From: CAWIVH01 sp963839475
Lineage (GTDB): Bacteria; Acidobacteriota; UBA6911
Length of the DNA: 64,000 bases
Assembly: GCA_963839475.1 (NCBI GenBank)
Contig: CAWIVH010000018.1
Coordinates: 620,001 to 684,000 of the forward strand
Reading direction: 5' to 3'
Shown piece by piece: positions 1-7,400 of the stretch; position 1 is the first letter of the stretch; the number at the start of each line of letters is the position of its first letter. Under the pieces are notes generated by a model that did no database searches, had not been told where the DNA came from, and saw only the letters and a program-made list of their open reading frames with translations. The position numbers were made by a program, and so were the translations under genes.

Positions 1-2
1 CG

Positions 3-1457
3 GCGCTCCGGCGAGCTCCGCACCTCATGGATGGCGTCATCGAGCGGCGTGAGCATCTGCAGCAGGCCGCGTGGGAACTTGCACGCGGAAAGAAGTACTG
101 GGCGGTGGTTGGCAACGGTGCCAACAAAGTGGCCGCCGACGAGGTGCGGATCAAACTAAGCGAGCTCTGCTACAAAACCATTTCATCGGATATCATTGAA
201 GACAAGAAACACATCGATCTGTCCGCCGAACCGCTGATTCTTGTTCTCGCGGCTGGTTGCCCTGAAATCGTAACCGGTGACATCGTCAAGGATGTCGCGA
301 TCTTCAAGGCCCACGACGCGCGAGTCATCGTTGTCGCCGATGAAGGGGAAGATCGTTTCAACTCTGTCGCCGACCATGTTTTTGCGGTTCCAAGGGCTCC
401 CTTTCCGGTTTCCGTTATTCTCAACACCCTCGCGGGCCACATTTTTGGCTATTACGCAGCACTCACCCTGGATGAGCAGGCGGGGAGATTCCGCAATTTC
501 CGGAGCCGGATCGCGGAAATCCTCGCAGGGCATCGGGTCCATGGCTACTCTTCATACGAGAGTGTCCAAGAACGCGAAATGAAACGGGTTGCGGAAGAAG
601 TATCAAGCCTCATGGCCGACTGGCGCACCAAAGGACACCTGGCCAGCCTGAACAGTGAAACAGCAGCCGACCTGATGCTGCTCCTCAAATATGCCTCGGG
701 GAAATTACCCCTGGAAGACTTTCGGGAGGACTTCAGCGGACGTGCTCAAGGCACGCCGCTGGACGCCCTGCTTCATTGTCTTGGGAGGGCGATTGACGAA
801 CTCGGCCGCCCCATCGATGCCATCCGGCATCAGGCAAAGACTGTCACCGTGGGAACGAGCCGGAAGGCCGATACGCCACGCGGTGTACTGTTCGATCAGC
901 TTTTTGCGCTCGGTTTCACGGCCGAAAATCTGAGAGCGCGAGAGGTTCTCTCACTCAAACGGATTCAGGCGGCAATTGCCGCTCTGCGCGGTTATACCCT
1001 GTATCGGATTCAAGGACTGGAAGAGGATGGCGCTCCATCGGATTCCTCCACAATCTCCATCGAGCGCCGCAGCGGAACCTCCGAAACCATGACCTCACGA
1101 GTCGACAAGGGAGGCCCGCTCGTTGGGACCAAGCGGACCATCGTCAGAACCGGCGAAATATTCGCAGGGGCGGGCCGTTCGGATGGCGCTCCGATTGTCA
1201 TTGTGCCACTCCTCGGCGCGCACATCGCGGTGGAGCAGCTTCTGCTCCTTCATGTGGCTTTCCGGGAAGACCTTTCAGCCGCCGCGAAAAAGGAGATCAT
1301 TGGAGTGAAAGCGAGCGACATCAGGAACCTGTTGAACGAAAGCAACCTGCCGTGGTCTGACGATTACCTCGAGGCGATGCCGATAGCAACGCTCCTCGGA
1401 GAGGCGCCCGAGGTGACTGCCGAGGCGATCCGGCATTCCATGAATGTCAGCTCATAA
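3..1457 (+). CDS. GlmS-like SIS-domain protein, C-terminal part (5' truncated by window edge)
   Basis: The frame is open from base 3, so the ATG at 27 is probably internal and the gene enters from the left. The first ~150 residues resemble the sugar-isomerase (SIS) fold at the C-terminus of glucosamine-fructose-6-phosphate aminotransferases (segments MDGVIERREHL, AVVGNGANKVAADEV, LNTLAGHIFGYYAAL). About 300 further residues follow that I cannot assign; they contain an alpha-rich stretch and a later beta-rich part. The aminotransferase glutaminase domain would lie outside the window. Immediate neighbours are glmM and a GlmU-like beta-helix protein, which supports a role in making glucosamine-6-phosphate for UDP-GlcNAc. 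The family assignment is inference from motif and context; the long C-terminal extension is unusual for ordinary GlmS. Confidence 0.7.
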   Translation, partial: ALRRAPHLMDGVIERREHLQQAAWELARGKKYWAVVGNGANKVAADEVRIKLSELCYKTISSDIIEDKKHIDLSAEPLILVLAAGCPEIVTGDIVKDVAIFKAHDARVIVVADEGEDRFNSVADHVFAVPRAPFPVSVILNTLAGHIFGYYAALTLDEQAGRFRNFRSRIAEILAGHRVHGYSSYESVQEREMKRVAEEVSSLMADWRTKGHLASLNSETAADLMLLLKYASGKLPLEDFREDFSGRAQGTPLDALLHCLGRAIDELGRPIDAIRHQAKTVTVGTSRKADTPRGVLFDQLFALGFTAENLRAREVLSLKRIQAAIAALRGYTLYRIQGLEEDGAPSDSSTISIERRSGTSETMTSRVDKGGPLVGTKRTIVRTGEIFAGAGRSDGAPIVIVPLLGAHIAVEQLLLLHVAFREDLSAAAKKEIIGVKASDIRNLLNESNLPWSDDYLEAMPIATLLGEAPEVTAEAIRHSMNVSS

Positions 1458-1523
1458 TCCATCGTGGGCACTGGCCACAGGTCGGGGCATTAGCTTCGGA
1501 TATCAGCAAAGCGAGAAAACCCT

Positions 1524-2870
1524 ATGGGACGACTCTTCGGCACTGACGGCGTGCGCGGCGTCGCCAACACCTATCCGATGACGGCGGAGATGGCCATGAA
1601 GATCGGCATGGCAGTCGCGAGGCGCTGCCGACGGGAAACGATTGCCTCGCGCGTTGTCGTCGGCCGTGACACCCGGCTCTCGGGCGGCATGATCGAGAGC
1701 GCGCTCGTCGCGGGTCTTTGCGCCATGGGGACGGATGCGCTGGTCGTCGGCACCATGCCCACGCCGGGCGTGGCGTTCCTGACCGTGGACATGCGCGCCG
1801 ATGCAGGTGTCGTCATATCGGCCTCACACAATCCATACGAGGATAACGGCATCAAGATCTTTTCACGCTCCGGTTACAAACTTCCGGACGAGACTGAAGA
1901 TGAAATCGAAGCCATGATAGCATCCAACGGCCTCGCCGCGGAGAGTGTGCCACCAGAGGACATCGGCGGCGTTCATCGGATCGACGATGCCGCCGGCCGC
2001 TACTGCGTCTTTCTCAAGCGGACTTTCCCGCGCGGCCTGAGTCTTTCAGGAATGAAGATCGTGCTCGACTGCGCCAACGGCGCTACCCACTGTGTCGCAC
2101 CGGGCGTATTTTGCGAACTCGGCGCCGACGTGTCGGCCTGCTTCGTCCAGCCCAACGGCCGGAATATCAACCTTGAATGCGGTTCGCAGCACACAGAGGC
2201 ACTGGCCCGTGAAGTTGTGAATCAACGGGCTGACCTCGGATTCGCCTTCGACGGGGATGGCGACCGCGTCATTGCTGTGGACGAAACCGGCCGCCGGCTG
2301 ACAGGAGACCAGATCCTGCTTATCTGCGCCCGCGCTTTGCTGCGGGAAGGAAAGCTGCGCAATGGCCTCGTGGTTACCACGGTCATGAGCAATCTCGGTT
2401 TCAAGACTGCACTTCGCGAGTCAGGCATTATCCACGTCGAAGCCAAAGTGGGAGACAGGTATGTCCTGGAAGAAATGATAGCCCGGGGCGCGGTGGTGGG
2501 CGGCGAGGATTCGGGTCACATGATTTTTCTCGAACACCACACCACAGGCGATGGAGTCCTCTCCGCGCTCCAGCTCCTCGCCGTCATGCGACAGCAAGGG
2601 AAGAAATTGTCAGAACTCAACTCGATGCAGATATTCCCGCAGGAAATCGTCAATGTCCCGGTGCGGTCCAAGCCGGCCCTGGAATCCGTGCCGGAAATTG
2701 CGGCAATGATCCGGGAGGCAGAAGAAATGCTGGGGCAAAGCGGGAGGGTTGTTGTCCGTTATTCAGGGACGCAGGCTTTGTGCCGCGTTATGGTCGAGGG
2801 GCCTACCGCGGAAGAGACATCACGGTGGTGCTGCAGGATTGCCGAGGTTGTCGGGGCGAAGCTCGGCTGA
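1524..2870 (+). CDS. glmM: Phosphoglucosamine mutase
   Basis: Converts glucosamine-6-phosphate to glucosamine-1-phosphate in the cytoplasmic UDP-GlcNAc pathway. The 448-residue product has normal family length and starts MGRLFGTDGVRG, as GlmM proteins do. The phosphorylated active serine is S101 in SASHNP, the Mg-binding loop is DGDGDR (243-248), and a sugar-binding GGEDSGH loop follows near residue 327. The C-terminal phosphate-binding loop reads RYSGTQALCRVMVEG, where the family normally has SGTEP; the E to Q and P to A changes are notable. The gene lies 66 bases after the GlmS-like gene and 30 bases before the beta-helix gene, so the three are probably co-transcribed. Confidence 0.93.
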   Translation: MGRLFGTDGVRGVANTYPMTAEMAMKIGMAVARRCRRETIASRVVVGRDTRLSGGMIESALVAGLCAMGTDALVVGTMPTPGVAFLTVDMRADAGVVISASHNPYEDNGIKIFSRSGYKLPDETEDEIEAMIASNGLAAESVPPEDIGGVHRIDDAAGRYCVFLKRTFPRGLSLSGMKIVLDCANGATHCVAPGVFCELGADVSACFVQPNGRNINLECGSQHTEALAREVVNQRADLGFAFDGDGDRVIAVDETGRRLTGDQILLICARALLREGKLRNGLVVTTVMSNLGFKTALRESGIIHVEAKVGDRYVLEEMIARGAVVGGEDSGHMIFLEHHTTGDGVLSALQLLAVMRQQGKKLSELNSMQIFPQEIVNVPVRSKPALESVPEIAAMIREAEEMLGQSGRVVVRYSGTQALCRVMVEGPTAEETSRWCCRIAEVVGAKLG

Positions 2871-2900
2871 AGCCATCCCCCAGCAGACCTGCGGAGTTCG

Positions 2901-4160
2901 ATGATCGGGTTCGATTCTTCATTACTTGGGATGCCTATGGACTCTCGATTGGAAGCTCTGAAGGCCAAGGGTGTACGGATTCATAACCCCGACAGCATTG
3001 AGCTCGGGCCTGAAGTGAATCCTGAATCGATCGCCCCCGGAACCGTGATTCATGCGGGCTGCCGCATTCGCGGAAAAAGCACGGTCATTTTGGAGGGCGC
3101 TCGGCTGGGGGAGGAGAGCCCTGTCACGATCGAGGATTGCCAGGTCGGCCCGCATGTCGAACTTAAGGGGGGATATTGCCGTAAATCAACCTTCTTGGAT
3201 AGGGCGAATATAAGTTCCGGCGCCCATGTGCGGGAAGCCTGCCTTTTGGAGGAGGAGGCCAACGGCGCTCATTCGATCGGGATCAAGCAGACGATTCTCC
3301 TGCCCTACGTAACCTTGGGAAGCCTGATCAACTTTTGTGATGTTCTCATGGCAGGCGGGACCCATCGGCGCAACCACAGCGAAGTGGGCAGCTCCTACAT
3401 TCACTTCAACTTTACGCCCAACCAGGATAAAGCCACCCCGTCGCTCATCGGGGATGTGCCGAGAGGTGTGATGCTGCACGAACCGGCAATCTTTCTGGGC
3501 GGCCAGGGCGGACTGGTGGGCCCATCAGTGATTGGATACGGATCTGTGATTGCAGCTGGAGTCATCTGCCGGGGGGATATCGGTGAGGGAAAGCTGGTTT
3601 TCGGCGACGCCCAGGAACGCAAGGAAGTTGACTACAAGCCCGGCGTGTATTTCGAGATCTCAAAAAAGGTGCGCAAAAACCTCCACTATATCGGGAATCT
3701 GGTGGCGCTCCGTCAGTGGTACCTGGACGTGCGAAGCTGCTTCTTTGCCGGCGATGCACTTTCGCAATCTCTTTACGCCGGAGCCGTGGCCAAAATAGAA
3801 ATGGCGCTCGACGAACGTATCACGCGTCTTCGAGGATTGTCTGAAAACATGCCGGCCTCGATCCGAGCCTGCCAGGCAATGCCGGGCGGCAAAGCTTCGC
3901 CGCGCCTCATCGCACAGAAAGAGGAGTTCCACCAGATGTGGGGTGATGTCGAAGAAGAGCTTTGCGCAGCACGCGAATATACCGGCGAGGAACGCGCTCG
4001 GGAAAGCTTCCTGACGCAATTCGAAAAATGTGCCGGTTCAAACTATATCGATTCGATCCGACAGCTGAACGAATTGCAGCGGACTGCCGGATCCGCCTGG
4101 CTTCAGGGGATTGTCGATTCTGTGATGCATCGCGCGCTGGAATTACTCCCAAGCTTCTGA
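2901..4160 (+). CDS. Left-handed beta-helix (GlmU C-terminal-like) protein without nucleotidyltransferase domain
   Basis: 419 residues. Residues ~20-240 show the hexapeptide periodicity of left-handed beta-helix acyl/nucleotidyl transferases (for example GPEVNPESIAPGTVIHAGC, GPSVIGYGSVIAAGVICRG), with a GlmU-like central loop (GGTHRRNHSEVGSSYIHFNF). The C-terminal ~170 residues are alpha-helical and unassigned. The N-terminal Rossmann pyrophosphorylase domain of true GlmU is absent. Start 2901 has a GGAG four bases upstream; ATGs at 2931 and 2937 are alternatives. Position directly after glmM suggests an acetyl- or uridylyl-transfer or regulatory role in UDP-GlcNAc synthesis. This is inference; the enzyme activity cannot be read from the sequence. 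Confidence 0.72.
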   Translation: MIGFDSSLLGMPMDSRLEALKAKGVRIHNPDSIELGPEVNPESIAPGTVIHAGCRIRGKSTVILEGARLGEESPVTIEDCQVGPHVELKGGYCRKSTFLDRANISSGAHVREACLLEEEANGAHSIGIKQTILLPYVTLGSLINFCDVLMAGGTHRRNHSEVGSSYIHFNFTPNQDKATPSLIGDVPRGVMLHEPAIFLGGQGGLVGPSVIGYGSVIAAGVICRGDIGEGKLVFGDAQERKEVDYKPGVYFEISKKVRKNLHYIGNLVALRQWYLDVRSCFFAGDALSQSLYAGAVAKIEMALDERITRLRGLSENMPASIRACQAMPGGKASPRLIAQKEEFHQMWGDVEEELCAAREYTGEERARESFLTQFEKCAGSNYIDSIRQLNELQRTAGSAWLQGIVDSVMHRALELLPSF

Positions 4161-4186
4161 ATATCCCTATCTCCGTCTTCCCTCTT

Positions 4187-4339
4187 GGTCCTGGACTTGG
4201 ACGTGGACCTAGTCCTGGACCTGGACATTTTTGGCAAGAATGCCTTCTAAAAGCACATATTCTGCCCGTTCTTTTTGAACGTCCTCCCATACTTGAGCAA
4301 GGTTCAACACCGTCCACGTCCAGGTCCACGTCCAGGTCT
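4187..4339. repeat. Inverted hexanucleotide array, copy A
   Basis: Arm 1 is 4187-4226 and arm 2 is 4312-4339. The arms are made of imperfect six-base units of reverse-complementary sense (GGACCT/GGACGT against GTCCAC/GTCCAG). The same arrangement precedes NHL copies 3 and 4. A function as a transcribed hairpin, recombination site or spacer is inference. Confidence 0.75.
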
Positions 4340-4340
4340 A

Positions 4341-4448
4341 CGATTGGAATTGTGCGGCTGCTGATTTGCAGCTTGCGCCATCAGGCCGACCGATGCTACA
4401 AAGCATTCATCGCCCGCTCTTCCTCTAGGCGTGTCGTTGGGAGGAGCT
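4341..4448 (+). promoter_or_regulatory. Conserved 5' leader of NHL copy 1
   Basis: A leader of about 105 bases is shared by all four NHL paralogues. The core hairpin here is GCTG (4360-4363), loop ATTTG, CAGC (4369-4372), followed by TTGC and later CGATGCTACAA. In copies 3 and 4 the same hairpin is GCCG/CGGC, a compensating base-pair change, and in copy 2 it is GTCG/CGGC with a wobble pair. The leader ends in a strong GGAGGAG ribosome-binding site before the GTG start at 4449. The rest of this copy is more diverged than the other three. Confidence 0.5.
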
Positions 4449-7400
4449 GTGAAAAAATCTGGTGTAAAAGCTTCTGCATCCGTTGCCATCGCTTTAGCCT
4501 TGAGTCTCTCGTTCTTCTCATTTTCCCAATCCCAGAGCCAGTCGGGCTATATCGTCTTCTCTGCCGATGGAATCACGCCCATGCCCGTCGCAGCGGCGCT
4601 CTTCTCCTTCACCAACGATGCCGGGGTGCTTTCGAGCCAAATCGGAGTTGGCGCCGTCGAACCCACCACCTCCGGGCGACTCTTCATCGACCGGACTGGA
4701 ACCGAAACCTGGATTACCCTCGTCAACTCCTCCGTGACAGCCGCCTCCGTTACCCTGACGTTGCATGACTCTTCCGGAAACCAGGTAGGCCAGAACATCC
4801 TCACCCTCGATGCCGGCCGCCAGCTCGCAGGCTTCATCCAGGATGTTTTCAATGGCCTCGCCCAGGGTTTCACCGGCAGCCTCACTTTCACAAGCAGCCA
4901 GAAACTCGCCGCCCTGTCCGTGCGACAGAGCCGCAATGCCCAGAACGAAACTCTCTACTTTGCCCTGCCGGCCGTCGACCTGACCCAAACCGTCGCTGAC
5001 AGCACTCTCGTCTTTCCCCATATGTCGGTCGGGGCGGGCTACACCACCCAACTCCTCCTGATCAACCGCTCTTCACAGCCCACAAGAGGAAAGATCCGCG
5101 TCTACGGCGATTCCGGCAGCACCCTGGCCGTGAACATGGGAGGGATCGAGTCCTTTGAGTTCAGTTACGAGATCGCAGCGAACGGGACCTACCGGGCCGA
5201 ACTCGACAGGACTGGAGACCTCCGCTCCGGTTATGTCGTCGTGGCCGCCGATTCCGGGAATGTCGTCCCGGGCGGAAATGCCGTTTTCCGATATTCGGTG
5301 TCGAGCATCCCCGTATCGGAAACCTTCGTGCCCGCTACCCAGGGAACCACCTCCGCCCGTCTCTTCGTCGACAACGCCGGAGGCTACACCAGCGTCGTGC
5401 TTGCCAACCTGGGGAATATTGCTTCAAGCCTGACCTTCACCCTCCTCGACCGCACCGGAGTCACCCAAGACACCGTCTCCCGCCAGGTGCCGGCCGGCGG
5501 GCGGCTTTCCTTCTTTGCCCATGAACTCTTTCCCGCCATGAGCAGCCGCTTCACCGGAATGATCGAAATCAGCAGCACGACAGCCATAGCGCCACTCACG
5601 CTGAGGCTGACTCTCAACGATCGCGGAGATCAGATCTACACCTCCCTGCCCGTGGCCGATCTCCTCCATCCGCCGGCCGCGACTGTCGCCGTGGTTCCCA
5701 TCATCGCCTCTGGCGGGAATGTAACCACGCAGCTGATCCTCCTCAACAGCGACAAAACCAGAAGAGCTACCGGCAGATTCAGCTTCCGCAAAGCTGATTC
5801 CAGTCCCTTCTCCACGCAACTGGGCAACCGATCCGGCAGTGAGTTTTCCTACAATGTCTCGCCGGGGGGCGGAATTCAGTTCTTCCCCGGAAACACCGCA
5901 CGGCTCGCAAGCCTCGCTCTGGTGAATCCGGAAACAAACCAGATCACCCAGGAAATCGCCGTCAACGAAGGAAACACTATCAGGGCCAGCCTCCTGGCTC
6001 TGGATGAAACCGGACGGCCGCGGGACGATTTCGCCTTTACCTACACCAGTCTCGATACCTCGGTCGCTACCATCGACACCCATGGCTATATCACCGGCAT
6101 TAAAGCCGGTTTCTCCACCGTGACGATCTCCGCCGGCACTGTGGTGACGACCGGCACCATTACCGTCGTCTCGATCCTCTCCGGGCTGCCAGGCTATGAG
6201 ATCACCGGAGTGGCCCAGGACCTCTCCCAACGTCTCTACCTCGCCGCCACCCAGAGCCACGCCATCCTTCAGACCCAGAGTTTCAGCCAGGCAGCGGATG
6301 TCTATGCCGGTATCAGGGGAACGCCCGGACTGATAAACGATGTGCGGCTGCAATCGCAGTTTCGCAACCCCGCTTTCCTCGCCTATGACCAGGCCCGTGG
6401 AACCCTTTATGTCAGTGACAGCGCCAACAACGTCATCCGCAGGGTGCAACCCGGACCGGGCGGCAGGGTCGACACCCTCGCCGGTACAGGATCGCCGGGC
6501 AGTAACGATGGCGCCGCCGGCACCGCGACCTTCAACTCGCCCCAGGGCATCGCCCTCGACAACCGCGGCTACCTCTGGGTCGTAGACAGCGGCAACCACA
6601 CCATTCGCAGAATCAACCTGACGGCAGGCACGGTCGATACCATCGCAGGAAGCGCAGGAAACGCCGGTTGGCAGGACGGCACCGGTACGGCGGCAAGGTT
6701 CTATTCCCCGGCAGGAATCGCCCTGGAAACCGAACCGTTGGCCCAGCAGCTGGATCGCGAAAGACGAGGCGATCCTCCGCCGCCGGTCAGCATGATTGTT
6801 GCCGATAGCGGCAACGGTCTCATCCGTCGGGTGAAAGAAGACGGCACGGTGGCAACAGTTCAGGCCAATGTGACTTCCTCTGCTCCCGATGAAAAAGCCT
6901 CAGCCGGTGCCGGCACGAAAGGAAAAGGCAGGCTGCGTCCTCGCTTCAAGTCCCCGCAGGCAGTAGCAGCCGATCCCTTCGGCAATATTTATGTTTCAGA
7001 GCCGGGCTTAAGGCGCATCCAGACCATCCTCCAGAACGGCGACATCGTCTCCGCCGCAGAATCTAAAACCTTTGCAGCCCCAAAAGGAATGGTAGTTACG
7101 CAGGGCGGGAAAGTGGTAGTCGCCGACAGCACCAGCCTCGCCCGGCAATTAAGCTACGGCGAACCGCAGATCACAAGCATCAGTCCGGACAAGATCAGCG
7201 TCAGGGGTGGAGAGACCGTTACTATAACCGGCAAGAACTTCGGGCCAGATACGTTGATAATCATTGGAAGTGTGATTATCACCAATATCCAATCCTGGAA
7301 TACGAATACCCTGGTATTTACAGCCCCTTCATTGCCCAGCGGTTTGACGACTGTCACTGCGCAAAACCGCGCAGGTTTATTCCAGAGATCATTCCTGGTT

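Larger units (their letters stand above)
4161..4448. other. Intergenic region with inverted hexamer arrays upstream of NHL copy 1
   Basis: This gene-free stretch holds two opposed arrays of a six-base unit. The left arm (4187-4226) is built from GGACNT-type units and the right arm (4312-4339) from GTCCAC/GTCCAG units. They are separated by about 85 unrelated bases and could pair as a long hairpin or cruciform. The region ends in the conserved leader of the NHL paralogues (4341-4448). Confidence 0.75.

Noticed and set aside
4341..4448. A known c-di-GMP (GEMM) riboswitch in the NHL leaders
   Set aside because: The ending CGATGCTACAA was suggestive, but the conserved GGCAAACC and GCAAAGCC boxes are absent.
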